From assembly GCF_023022985.1 (NCBI RefSeq), contig NZ_CP095461.1:1178001-1242000 (forward strand): a stretch of DNA of 64,000 nt. The letters are read 5' to 3'. Of this stretch, positions 44,260 through 52,701 are shown piece after piece. The stretch comes from Arthrobacter gengyunqii (GTDB lineage: Bacteria > Actinomycetota > Actinomycetes > Actinomycetales > Micrococcaceae). The position numbers and the translations under genes were made by a program. Under the pieces are notes generated by a model. The model did not search any database. It was not told where the DNA came from and saw only the letters and a program-made list of their open reading frames with translations. Position 1 is the stretch's first letter; every line of letters starts with the position of its first letter.

Positions 44260-45468
44260 TCAGGTGCGGTGGCCCGGCTGCGACTTGGGGATTCGCATGG
44301 TAATCAGGGTGCCGGCGCCCGGGGCGGTGTCGATGACCAGCCCGTGATCCTCGCCGTATACCTGGCGGAGCCTGACATCCACGTTGCGCAGGCCAACATG
44401 GTCGCCCTCGGCGTGCCCGGCCAGGACCGCCTGCAGGTATTCGGGATCCATGCCCACGCCGTTGTCTTCGACGGTGATCACCGCCATGGCGCCCGCATCG
44501 GTGGCCGTGATCGTGATGTGCCCCTCGCCGTCGGCGGCTTCCAGGCCGTGGCGCACCGAGTTCTCCACGAGCGGCTGCAGCGACAGGAAGGGGATGACCG
44601 TACCGAGGACTTCCTGGCCGATCTGCAGGCTGATCTTCAACCGGTCGCCGAAGCGGGCACGCTCCAGCAGCAGGTAGCGGTCGATGGCCTGCAGCTCCTC
44701 GGCCACGGTGGTGAAGTTGCCGCTGCGGCGGAACGTGTAGCGGGTGAAATCGGCGAATTCCACCACCAGCTCCCGCGCCCGTACGGGATCGGTGGTGATA
44801 TAGGAGGCGATGGCATTGAGGGAGTTGTAGATGAAATGCGGGCTGATCTGTGCCCGCAGTGCCCGTACTTCGGCCTCCATCAGCAGGGTGCGCGAGGTGT
44901 CGAGTTCAGCCAGTTCCATCTGGGCGGCAACCCATCCGGCAACGTCGTTGGCGGCGCGGACGAGCCCGGCGCTTACCGCTGGAGCGAAGACGGCAAGGGT
45001 GCCCACGGTTTTCCGGTTGACCTGCAGGGGGCACACGAGCAGCTGCCGGCCGCCGTCATCGTCGTCAAACCCCAGGGAGCGCAGCGATGCGCCGCGGAAG
45101 ACCCGGGTCCGGCCGCTTTCCAGCACGGTCCGGGACGCCGCCAACAGCCGGGTGCGGGATACGGGGACGTCCGGAAGCGAGCCCTCCCAGGCAAGGACGG
45201 CGGCCGCGTCCGCAAGGACCAGCGTGTCGCAGCCCAGCAGGGCGCGCAGATGCCGGCCGGCCTTTCCGGCTCCGGAGGCCGTGAGTCCGGCACGCAGATG
45301 GCGGGAGGCCAGCGTGGCGGTGTGCAGCGCGGCATAGGCGGCCCGCTCCGTGTCGGAGCCGAGGTCCCGCTGGGAGCGGCTGAGGCGATAGCCCAGCGCG
45401 GCGACGGCGGCCACGGCCACCAGCGCGACGGCGCAGATCACGGCGATGTCGACGGCTGGGCTGAACAT
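44260..45468 (-). CDS. LytS-type sensor histidine kinase
   Basis: 402 residues. One N-terminal membrane helix (about 7-28), then a GAF-like domain (about 45-190). The His_kinase domain follows, with phospho-acceptor H211 in QISPHFIYNSLNAIASYI, then a HATPase domain (LQPLVENSVRHGLEA as N box, VEDNGVGM as G1, GLRNVDVRL). With only one membrane segment and no multi-helix 5TM-LYT domain, ligand sensing is probably intracellular through the GAF-like part. It forms an operon with the LytTR regulator. Confidence 0.92.
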   Translation of the reverse strand: MFSPAVDIAVICAVALVAVAAVAALGYRLSRSQRDLGSDTERAAYAALHTATLASRHLRAGLTASGAGKAGRHLRALLGCDTLVLADAAAVLAWEGSLPDVPVSRTRLLAASRTVLESGRTRVFRGASLRSLGFDDDDGGRQLLVCPLQVNRKTVGTLAVFAPAVSAGLVRAANDVAGWVAAQMELAELDTSRTLLMEAEVRALRAQISPHFIYNSLNAIASYITTDPVRARELVVEFADFTRYTFRRSGNFTTVAEELQAIDRYLLLERARFGDRLKISLQIGQEVLGTVIPFLSLQPLVENSVRHGLEAADGEGHITITATDAGAMAVITVEDNGVGMDPEYLQAVLAGHAEGDHVGLRNVDVRLRQVYGEDHGLVIDTAPGAGTLITMRIPKSQPGHRT

Positions 45469-45500
45469 GCCCTTAGCCTAGCCGCAGGCCATTCGGTTCC

Positions 45501-45553
45501 CCGTTCAGCGCAGGCTGCCGCACCGCTCACCGCAGGGGAGTGACCGTTCAGCG
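45501..45553. promoter_or_regulatory. Three phased direct repeats, candidate LytTR binding sites
   Basis: CCGTTCAGCGCAGG (45501), CCGCTCACCGCAGG (45523) and CCGTTCAGCGAGG (45544) are spaced 22 and 21 bp apart, two helical turns. The third with its preceding A (ACCGTTCAG) fits the published LytTR half-site pattern [TA][AC][CA]GTTN[AG][TG]. They lie between the kinase start and the DUF485-symporter operon, suited to control both. Confidence 0.55.
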
Positions 45554-45690
45554 AGGCCGGGGAGAAGAATGTGGTGCTGGCCGGGCATCCATAGCAGGGT
45601 GATGCTGATCACATTTTGTACGTGCGTGCTGTCCGGCGCGTGGTGCCCGAGGGGGCTGCCGCCGGGACGTGCCCAACTCAAGGAGGAGCG

Positions 45691-46062
45691 ATGGCAAAAC
45701 AGCAATCCACCGGATCAGGCGCCCATGCGGCGCCGGTCGATTTCACGGAGGTTCAAAAATCTCCTGAGCTGCAGGAGCTGCGCAAGCGGCAGCGCAGCTT
45801 TATTTTCCCCATGGCCGTGATCTTCCTGGTCTGGTACTTCGCCTATGTGCTGCTGGCTGACTACGCCCACGACTTCATGTCCACCCAGGTCTGGGGCAAC
45901 ATCAACATCGGCCTGATCCTGGGACTGCTGCAGTTCGTCACGACCTTCGGCATCACCATGTGGTACGTCAGCTACGCCAACCGCCGGATGGATCCCATTG
46001 CCGCGGACCTGCGCGAAAAACTTGAGGCCAAGGGCGTCTCGCGTCCGGAGGAGACCAAATGA
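45691..46062 (+). CDS. DUF485 membrane protein, symporter partner
   Basis: 123 residues from the ATG at 45691, with the very strong site AAGGAGGAG 4 bases before it (the frame is open earlier). Two membrane helices: FIFPMAVIFLVWYFAYVLLA and INIGLILGLLQFVTTFGITM, then YVSYANRRMDPIAADLREKL, the usual DUF485 arrangement. These proteins accompany acetate/monocarboxylate SSS symporters; here the symporter ATG overlaps its stop by 4 bp. Confidence 0.9.
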   Translation: MAKQQSTGSGAHAAPVDFTEVQKSPELQELRKRQRSFIFPMAVIFLVWYFAYVLLADYAHDFMSTQVWGNINIGLILGLLQFVTTFGITMWYVSYANRRMDPIAADLREKLEAKGVSRPEETK

Positions 46063-47684
46063 GAACGGTGAACATCACGGCGGCCGAGGTGTCCGCCGAG
46101 GCTGTCCGGGAAACCGGCTGGCTGAACATGCTGATCTTCGGCCTTTTCGTGGCCGTGACGCTCGTCGTCGTGCTTCGGGCCAGCCGCAACAACAAGACCG
46201 CGGCGGATTACTACGCCGCCGGCCGGTCCTTCACCGGACCGCAGAACGGCACGGCCATTGCCGGGGACTATCTCTCAGCGGCGTCCTTCCTGGGCATCGT
46301 GGGAGCCATCGCCATCAACGGCTATGACGGCTTCCTCTACTCCATCGGATTCCTGGTGGCCTGGCTGGTGGCACTGCTCCTGGTGGCTGAAATGCTCCGC
46401 AATACGGGCAAGTTCACCATGGCTGATGTGCTGTCCTTCCGCCTGAAGCAGCGCCCGGTCCGGATCGCGGCCGCGATCACCACCCTGGCTGTCTGCTTCT
46501 TCTACCTGCTGGCCCAGATGGCCGGCGCCGGCGGGCTTGTCTCCCTGCTGATGGGCATCGACTCCAAGATCGGCCAGTCCCTGGTCATCACCGTCGTCGG
46601 CGGACTGATGATCATCTATGTACTGATCGGCGGCATGAAGGGCACCACCTGGGTGCAGATCATCAAGGCCTGCCTGCTCATTGCCGGTGCGGGCATCATG
46701 ACCATCTGGGTCCTGGCGCTTAACGGTTTCAACCTGTCCGAACTGCTGGGCTCCGCCGTGGAAATGTCCGGAAACCCGGAGCTCCTGAACCCGGGCCTCC
46801 AGTACGGCAAGACCGGCACCACCCGCCTGGACTTCGTGTCCCTGGGCATGGCCCTGGTACTTGGCACCGCAGCCCTGCCGCACGTGCTGATGCGTTTCTA
46901 CACGGTGCCCACGGCCAAGGAAGCCCGCCGCTCCGTGGTTTGGGCCATCTGGCTGATCGGCATCTTCTACCTGTTCACCCTGATCCTGGGCTACGGTGCC
47001 GCTGCGCTGATCCCGGCCGAGACCATCACCTCCGCTCCCGGCGGCGTGAACTCTGCGGCTCCGCTGCTGGCCTTCGCCCTCGGCGGACCGGTGCTGCTGG
47101 GATTGATCGCTGCAGTGGCCTTCGCGACTATCCTGGCCGTGGTGGCGGGCCTGACCATCACGGCGGCCGCTTCCTTCGCCCATGACATTTACGCGAACGT
47201 CATCCGCAAGGGCAAGGTGGATGCCGACGGCGAGGTCAAGGTGGCCCGCCGGACGGTAATCGTCATCGGAGTGGTGTCCATCCTCGGCGGCATTGGTGCG
47301 CAGGGGCAGAACGTTGCCTTCCTGGTGGCCCTGGCCTTCGCGGTAGCGGCCAGCGCCAACCTGCCCACCATCCTGTACTCGCTCTACTGGCGGCGCTTCA
47401 ACACCCAGGGCGCCATCTGGAGCATGTACGGCGGCCTGGGATCCGCCATCCTGCTGATCCTTCTCTCGCCGGTCTTCTCCGGGTCCGAGACGTCCATGGT
47501 TTCGGGCATCGACATCTCGATCTTCCCGCTGAACAACCCGGGACTGGTGTCCATCCCGCTGGCCTTCTTCCTTGGCTGGCTGGGAACCGTTGTGGGCAAG
47601 GACGACGAGTCTCCTCAGAAGCAGGCGGAAATGGAAGTCCGGTCTCTGACCGGCGTCGGCGCGGAAAAGGCAGTGGACCACTAG
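46059..47684 (+). CDS. Cation/acetate (monocarboxylate) symporter, ActP type
   Basis: 541 residues with about 13 membrane helices. SSS family motifs: KTAADYYAAGRSFTGPQNG, AIAGDYLSAASFLGIVGAIA, GYDGFLYSIGFLVAWLVALL and ALPHVLMRFYTVPTAKEARR, matching ActP and the MctC-type monocarboxylate uptake carriers. Translationally coupled to DUF485. Together with the divergent symporter it brackets the LytTR two-component system. Whether acetate, pyruvate or propionate is preferred is unknown. Confidence 0.93.
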   Translation: MRTVNITAAEVSAEAVRETGWLNMLIFGLFVAVTLVVVLRASRNNKTAADYYAAGRSFTGPQNGTAIAGDYLSAASFLGIVGAIAINGYDGFLYSIGFLVAWLVALLLVAEMLRNTGKFTMADVLSFRLKQRPVRIAAAITTLAVCFFYLLAQMAGAGGLVSLLMGIDSKIGQSLVITVVGGLMIIYVLIGGMKGTTWVQIIKACLLIAGAGIMTIWVLALNGFNLSELLGSAVEMSGNPELLNPGLQYGKTGTTRLDFVSLGMALVLGTAALPHVLMRFYTVPTAKEARRSVVWAIWLIGIFYLFTLILGYGAAALIPAETITSAPGGVNSAAPLLAFALGGPVLLGLIAAVAFATILAVVAGLTITAAASFAHDIYANVIRKGKVDADGEVKVARRTVIVIGVVSILGGIGAQGQNVAFLVALAFAVAASANLPTILYSLYWRRFNTQGAIWSMYGGLGSAILLILLSPVFSGSETSMVSGIDISIFPLNNPGLVSIPLAFFLGWLGTVVGKDDESPQKQAEMEVRSLTGVGAEKAVDH

Positions 47685-47711
47685 CCCCGCCCGACCTCAA
47701 ATGCTGGGGGG

Positions 47712-47752
47712 ACACCCGGGTTCCGTACTTCGGTACGGAATCCGGGTGTTTT
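47712..47752. terminator. Bidirectional-looking terminator between symporter and Lrp genes
   Basis: ACACCCGG-G-TTCCGTAC, TTCG tetraloop, GTACGGAA-T-CCGGGTGT, then TTTT. The genes are convergent here. Confidence 0.9.
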
Positions 47753-47794
47753 GGGTTAACCCGGCGGTGCGGGTCAGCTGGGTTCAGACGCCGT

Positions 47795-48268
47795 TCAGGC
47801 GCCGGCCTCGCCGCGCTCCAGCAGCGGCGAGACGCGGAAGGGAATGAGCTCGCCCATGGCCAGGTTGGTGTCACAGCGTTCGACGCCGGACACCGCAAGG
47901 ATTGCCTTGTTGACGCGGAACAGGTCCTCGGCGTCCTCCGCCACCACGCGCAGCAGGATGTCTGCGTCACCGGTCAGTCCGTGCGCCTCCACCACCTCGG
48001 GGATGCCGGCCAGCGCCTCGGTAATCTCCGCCAGCCGCTGCTGCTGCACGTGCACATGAACAAAAGCCATCAGCGGATAGCCCAGGGCGGCCGGGCTGAT
48101 TCTGCGCTCAAAGGACAGGAACACCGACTTCTTTTCCAGTTGTGTCAGCCGGGCCTGGACGGTGTTGCGGGAGATGCCGAGGGCACTGGCCAGCGCGACC
48201 ACTGTCCGCCGGGGGTCCTTTGCCATCGCCAGAAGCAGTCGGGTGTCGGTACTGTCCAGCAGGCGCAT
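47795..48268 (-). CDS. Lrp/AsnC-family transcriptional regulator
   Basis: 157 residues from the ATG at 48268 (the frame reaches another ATG at 48286). Helix-turn-helix: STDTRLLLAMAKDPRRTVVA, LASALGISRNTVQARLTQLE. The RAM/AsnC ligand domain follows, with AFVHVHVQQQ and GLTGDADILLRVVAED. Divergent from the bkdABC operon with 166 bp between starts, in the position of BkdR-type activators, which sense branched-chain amino acids. Control of bkdABC is a reasonable inference. Confidence 0.9.
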   Translation of the reverse strand: MRLLDSTDTRLLLAMAKDPRRTVVALASALGISRNTVQARLTQLEKKSVFLSFERRISPAALGYPLMAFVHVHVQQQRLAEITEALAGIPEVVEAHGLTGDADILLRVVAEDAEDLFRVNKAILAVSGVERCDTNLAMGELIPFRVSPLLERGEAGA

Positions 48269-48350
48269 AGTGCGAAAGATTAGCACGGCGTTGAGGCGGG
48301 TCGTAGGGCATAGTGCTCAGCGATGGTGTTGATGGTTGTGCCACCTGCTG

Positions 48351-48370
48351 AGTGTGAGTAGTGTCACACT
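48351..48370. promoter_or_regulatory. Inverted repeat in the lrp-bkd divergent promoter
   Basis: AGTGTGA (48351-48357) and TCACACT (48364-48370), perfect 7-bp arms with a 6-bp spacer, centred between the Lrp gene and bkdA. A candidate operator for the Lrp-type protein or for the TetR regulator at 52694. Confidence 0.45.
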
Positions 48371-48434
48371 TATCCGGGCAACGTCGCCCGGGCATCGGTT
48401 CGGTCCCGCCACCCCTGGGGCCCAACACGGAAGG

Positions 48435-49619
48435 ATGCGTACCGACGTGTCTCTGCATACTCCTGTTCGACCCCCTCAGGATGCCGGCGCCAGCGCGTCC
48501 GGCCCCTACGTCCAGCTGGTCCGCCCCGACGGCTCCCGGGCACCCTCCTCCTATGACCACTGGGTCTCCGATGTTGACGCCGACCAGCTGCGCAGCCTCT
48601 ACGAGGACATGGTCATCATCCGCCGGATCGATACAGAGGCCACCGCACTCCAGCGCCAGGGCCAGCTGGGGCTCTGGCCCCCGCTGCTGGGCCAGGAAGC
48701 CGCCCAAATCGGTTCCGCCCGCACCCTGCGTCCCAGTGACTTTGTCTTCGGCAGCTACCGGGAAAACGGCGTCGCCTGGTGCCGCGGCGTGGATCCGGAA
48801 TCCCTGATGCGGGTGTGGCGCGGCAATGCCGCCGCCGGCTGGGATCCCTTCACCGTCAACATGGCACCCACCCAGGTGATCATTGGCGCCCAGGCACTGC
48901 ATGCCGCCGGTTACGGCATGGGCGTGGTCGCCGACGGCACGGACGACGCCGTCATCACCTACTTCGGCGACGGCGCCACCAGCCAGGGAGACGTGAATGA
49001 GGCAATGGTCTTCGCGGCCAGCTTCCACACGCCCGTTGTCTTCTTCTGCTCCAACAACCAGTGGGCCATCTCCGAGCCGGTGGGCCTGCAGGCACAGGTT
49101 CCGATCGCCAACCGTGCCCCCGGATTCGGCATTCCCTCCGTCCGGGTGGACGGCAACGACGTGCTTGCGGTGATGGCAGTGACCCGCGAAGCCCTGGAAC
49201 GGGCGCGCAGCGGGGGAGGCCCCAGCTTCATCGAGGCCGTCACCTACCGGATGGGCCCGCACACCACAGCGGATGATCCCACCCGGTACCGCGACGCCGC
49301 GGAACTGGAGGAGTGGCGGGCCAAGGATCCGATCAGCCGCGTGGAAGCACTCCTGCGCGCCGAAGGCCATTTCACCGAGGAGTTCGCGGCCTCGGTGGCC
49401 GCCTCAGCGGATGCCGTTGCCGCCGAGCTGCGCAGCTCCTGCATCAACATGCCCGCGCCGCCGGCCCTGGACATCTTTGCCCACGTTTACGCCGAGCCCA
49501 ACTCCTGGCTGGAAAACCAGCAGGCGGACTATGAGCGCTACCTTGCCCTTTATGGCGCAGAGGGCGACGGCGGCACCCACCCGGCGGACAATGCCGGAGT
49601 GAACGGAGAGTCCGCATGA
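48435..49619 (+). CDS. bkdA: Branched-chain alpha-keto acid dehydrogenase E1 alpha subunit
   Basis: 394 residues if the ATG at 48435 is used. GGAAGG abuts that ATG directly, so GTG 48447, 12 bases after the site, may be the true start. Thiamine diphosphate motif: ITYFGDGATSQGDVNEAMVF through to FFCSNNQWAIS. SYRENGVAWCRGVDPESLMR and TYRMGPHTTADDPTRYRD are typical of the BCKDH/PDH E1 alpha of the two-subunit type. It decarboxylates 2-keto acids from Leu, Ile or Val. It overlaps bkdB by 4 bp. A pyruvate dehydrogenase role is less likely given the leucine neighbours. Confidence 0.9.
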   Translation: MRTDVSLHTPVRPPQDAGASASGPYVQLVRPDGSRAPSSYDHWVSDVDADQLRSLYEDMVIIRRIDTEATALQRQGQLGLWPPLLGQEAAQIGSARTLRPSDFVFGSYRENGVAWCRGVDPESLMRVWRGNAAAGWDPFTVNMAPTQVIIGAQALHAAGYGMGVVADGTDDAVITYFGDGATSQGDVNEAMVFAASFHTPVVFFCSNNQWAISEPVGLQAQVPIANRAPGFGIPSVRVDGNDVLAVMAVTREALERARSGGGPSFIEAVTYRMGPHTTADDPTRYRDAAELEEWRAKDPISRVEALLRAEGHFTEEFAASVAASADAVAAELRSSCINMPAPPALDIFAHVYAEPNSWLENQQADYERYLALYGAEGDGGTHPADNAGVNGESA

Positions 49620-50653
49620 GCACCATGACTTTTGGCCGGGCCATCAACGCCGGCCTGCGCGCCGCCATGGAGGCCGATCCCAAGGTAGTCCTGATGGGCG
49701 AGGACATCGGCACCCTCGGCGGTGTCTTCCGCATCACCGACGGACTCAAGAAGGACTTCGGCGGGCAGCGCGTGATCGACACCCCGCTGGCGGAATCCGG
49801 GATCATGGGCACCGCCGTCGGGCTGGCGTTCCGCGGCTACCGCCCGGTGGTCGAAATCCAGTTCGACGGATTCATCTATCCGGCCTTTGACCAGATTGTC
49901 TGCCAGGTTGCCAAGATGCATTACCGCAGCCGCGGAACGGTCAACATGCCGCTGACCATCCGGGTCCCGTTCGGCGGCGGCATCGGTTCGCCCGAACACC
50001 ACTCGGAATCCCCGGAAGCCTACTTCACGCACACCTCAGGGCTGCGCGTTGTCAGCGTGTCCAACCCCCAGGATGCCTACACCATGATTCAGCAGGCCAT
50101 CGCGTCCAACGATCCGGTGCTGTACTTCGAGCCCAAGCGCCGCTATCACGTCAAGGGCGAGGTCAATGAAACGCTCGACGGCGCACTGCCGATGGGCGCC
50201 GCGCGCGTTGTCACCGAGGGGACCGACGTCACCCTGGTGACCTACGGGCCGCTGGTCATGACCGCTGTCGACGCCGCCGTGGCCGCCTCCGACGAGGGCG
50301 TCTCCGTGGAGGTCATCGACCTGAGGTCACTGTCTCCGGTGGACTTCGCCACCGTGGAGGCGTCGGTGCGCAAAACCGGGCGGCTCGTCATCACCCACGA
50401 GGCCGGCCAGTCCGGCGGCGTGGGCGCCGAGATCTCCGCCAGTATTACCGAGCGCTGCTTCGACTATCTCGAGCACGCTCCCGTGCGGGTCACCGGATTC
50501 GACGTTCCGTATCCGTCTTCCAAGCTGGAACACCACCATTTGCCGGACCTCGACAGGATCCTGGACGGTGTGGACCGCGCCATGCGCCGCCCCAACTCCC
50601 TGAGCCCGCTCGGCACTGCCGGAGCCGCCGCTCTTGAAGGAGCCGGCCTGTGA
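49616..50653 (+). CDS. bkdB: Branched-chain alpha-keto acid dehydrogenase E1 beta subunit
   Basis: 345 residues. TFGRAINAGLRAAMEADPKV, LMGEDIGTLGGVFRITDGL, DTPLAESGIMGTAVGLAFRG and RVPFGGGIGSPEHHSESPEA are the standard E1 beta motifs; the C-terminal transketolase domain has VEVIDLRSLSPVD and ITHEAGQSGGVGAE. Start ATG overlaps bkdA's stop (ATGA); a second in-frame ATG lies 9 bp later. Forms the E1 heterotetramer with BkdA. Confidence 0.93.
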   Translation: MSTMTFGRAINAGLRAAMEADPKVVLMGEDIGTLGGVFRITDGLKKDFGGQRVIDTPLAESGIMGTAVGLAFRGYRPVVEIQFDGFIYPAFDQIVCQVAKMHYRSRGTVNMPLTIRVPFGGGIGSPEHHSESPEAYFTHTSGLRVVSVSNPQDAYTMIQQAIASNDPVLYFEPKRRYHVKGEVNETLDGALPMGAARVVTEGTDVTLVTYGPLVMTAVDAAVAASDEGVSVEVIDLRSLSPVDFATVEASVRKTGRLVITHEAGQSGGVGAEISASITERCFDYLEHAPVRVTGFDVPYPSSKLEHHHLPDLDRILDGVDRAMRRPNSLSPLGTAGAAALEGAGL

Positions 50654-52140
50654 TCAAGGAATTCCTGCTGCCGGATCTGGGCGAAGGCCTCACCGAGTCT
50701 GAAATTGTCACCTGGTATGTGGCTGTGGGCGACAAGGTGACGTTGAACCAGGTCATTGCCGACGTCGAGACGGCCAAAGCCGTGGTGGAACTGCCCTCGC
50801 CCTATGCCGGAACGGTCGCGCAGCTGCATGAACAGGCCGGCACCGTGGTGGAAGTCGGCGCCCCCATTGTGTCGTTCGACGTGGGCGGCGGAACCGATCC
50901 GAGCAGCGGAACCGATTCCAGCAGCAAAGCACCTGCGGGCAGCGCAACCGCCGAAGGCATTGCGCCGGCCGCGTTCGCCCCGGCAGAACCACAGAAACGC
51001 ACGCCAAACCTCGTGGGATACGGTGCCGTGCCGGAGCGGACCGGCAGGCCGGCCCGCCGGCGCTGGCTGACCGAAGCACCGGCACCGGCGCAGGTTGCCT
51101 CAACGCCAATCGCTTCACCGCCCGCTGCTCCGCCGCCCGCCGTTCCAGCGGGATCGGCCATCGTGGCAGATGATTCCTCGGCGCCGGCAGCTGAACGCCC
51201 GCGGTCCACTCCGCCGGTGCGCAAGCTGGCACGGGACTTGGGTGTCGATCTGACGGACATTGATGGAACGGGGCCCAACGGGCTGATCGTCCGCACCGAT
51301 GTCACCCGTGCAGCGGAGCAAAACGCTGATGTGGCCGATGTGCTGGGTGATGTTGCGGCGCCGGTGCCGGACTTTGGCGCGGACCCGCTGCCGCCGTCGT
51401 CCGATGCCCTGCCGCTGTCCGTCGCTGGAACTTCCCGTGCCCGCGAGGAACGGATTCCCATTGCCGGGATGCGCAAACACACCGCGGCGGCGATGGTCGC
51501 CAGTGCCTTTACCGCACCGCATGTGACCGTCTTCCTGACCGTTGACGTCACCGCGTCCATGGAGCTGCTGGCGCGGCTTCGCGGGCAGACGGCGTTCGAC
51601 GGCGTGAAACTCACGCCGCTGACGCTGGCGGCCAAGGCGGTGTGCCTGGCGCTTTCGCGGCATCCGTCACTGAACTCGCGCTGGGACGAAGCAGCCCGGG
51701 AGATTGTGCAGTACCGCTATGTGAACCTGGGCATCGCGGCGGCCACTCCGCGCGGGTTGATGGTTCCGAACGTTAAGGATGCCCAGTCGCTCGGTCTGCG
51801 TGAGCTTGCTGCCGCTTTGGGAACGCTGGCGCAGACCGCCAGGGCGGGCAAGACCACGCCGGCGGACCTTGGCGGGGGAACGTTCTCCATTTCCAACGTG
51901 GGGGTCTTCGGCATCGACGCCGGAACACCCATCCTCAACCCGGGCGAAGCGGGCATCCTGGCGCTCGGCGCGGTCCGGGAGCAGCCCTGGGTGCATGAAG
52001 GTGCACTCGCGGTGCGCCAGGTGATGACCCTCAGCCTCTCCTTCGACCACCGGCTGGTCGACGGCGAACAGGGCGCCCGCTTCCTGAGCGACGTGGGAGC
52101 GGTGCTGACGGAACCGGCAATGGCGCTTGCGCTGATGTAG
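50650..52140 (+). CDS. bkdC: Dihydrolipoamide acyltransferase (BCKDH E2)
   Basis: 496 residues, GTG start overlapping the bkdB stop. Lipoyl domain at residues 3-78 with K43 in DVETAKAVVELPS. A Pro/Ala/Ser linker follows, then an E3-binding domain near 193-228 (PPVRKLARDLGVDLTDIDGT), another linker, and the catalytic domain from about 270. The active site is FDHRLVDGEQ, with H467 and D471. No E3 (lipoamide dehydrogenase) gene lies in the window, so a shared one elsewhere is needed. Confidence 0.94.
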   Translation: MIKEFLLPDLGEGLTESEIVTWYVAVGDKVTLNQVIADVETAKAVVELPSPYAGTVAQLHEQAGTVVEVGAPIVSFDVGGGTDPSSGTDSSSKAPAGSATAEGIAPAAFAPAEPQKRTPNLVGYGAVPERTGRPARRRWLTEAPAPAQVASTPIASPPAAPPPAVPAGSAIVADDSSAPAAERPRSTPPVRKLARDLGVDLTDIDGTGPNGLIVRTDVTRAAEQNADVADVLGDVAAPVPDFGADPLPPSSDALPLSVAGTSRAREERIPIAGMRKHTAAAMVASAFTAPHVTVFLTVDVTASMELLARLRGQTAFDGVKLTPLTLAAKAVCLALSRHPSLNSRWDEAAREIVQYRYVNLGIAAATPRGLMVPNVKDAQSLGLRELAAALGTLAQTARAGKTTPADLGGGTFSISNVGVFGIDAGTPILNPGEAGILALGAVREQPWVHEGALAVRQVMTLSLSFDHRLVDGEQGARFLSDVGAVLTEPAMALALM

Positions 52141-52188
52141 CTGGCGGACGGTCCGCCGGATGCTCCGGCGGACCGCCCTCGCAGCGCC

Positions 52189-52701
52189 CTAGCGCAGCTC
52201 GAGCTCGAGTTCGCGCACCACGGCGCCGCGTGCGTTGGCGAAGCCCTGCGTCTCGCCCACCACGGTGAAGCCGTACTTCTCCAGGATGGCGATGGAGCCT
52301 GCGTTGTCCGCCACGGCCCGTGCCCGGATGGGCCGCTCCGAGAATTCCGCCAGGAACTGCCCGACGGCATTGGTCGTGATGCCCTGGCCCCAGTGATTGG
52401 TGTCAATCCAGTAACTGATCTCCGGGATGCCGCCGTCACGGTAGGCCATGATGCCGCCGACCACGTCGCCGTCGGCCACAATGGTGCGGACCGTCACGCT
52501 GGGGTCGTTCAGGATGGTCTGCCAGTGGTGGTCAAACACACCGCGGTCGGAAGGATTCTTGGCGGCAAACGCCGTCATATGGTTGGCGCTTGGATCCAGC
52601 TGATGGGTAAAGAATTCATCCAGGTCGGCGGGAACTACGGCACGAAGCTCAATCACAGCAGGTCTTTCTGCTCGAGGGGTTTGGTTCAGGGTACTAGGCA
52701 T
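52189..52701 (-). CDS. GNAT N-acetyltransferase
   Basis: 170 residues from the ATG at 52701, which overlaps the TetR stop by 8 bp; GTG 52656 (VIELRAVVPADL) is a plausible alternative start. Fold features: ISYWIDTNHWGQGITTNAVG with the acetyl-CoA loop, RARAVADNAGSIAILEKYGF as the GNAT motif B region. Similar to the RimJ/RimL-like group. Substrate unknown. It probably shares a transcript with the TetR gene upstream. Confidence 0.8.
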   Translation of the reverse strand: MPSTLNQTPRAERPAVIELRAVVPADLDEFFTHQLDPSANHMTAFAAKNPSDRGVFDHHWQTILNDPSVTVRTIVADGDVVGGIMAYRDGGIPEISYWIDTNHWGQGITTNAVGQFLAEFSERPIRARAVADNAGSIAILEKYGFTVVGETQGFANARGAVVRELELELR

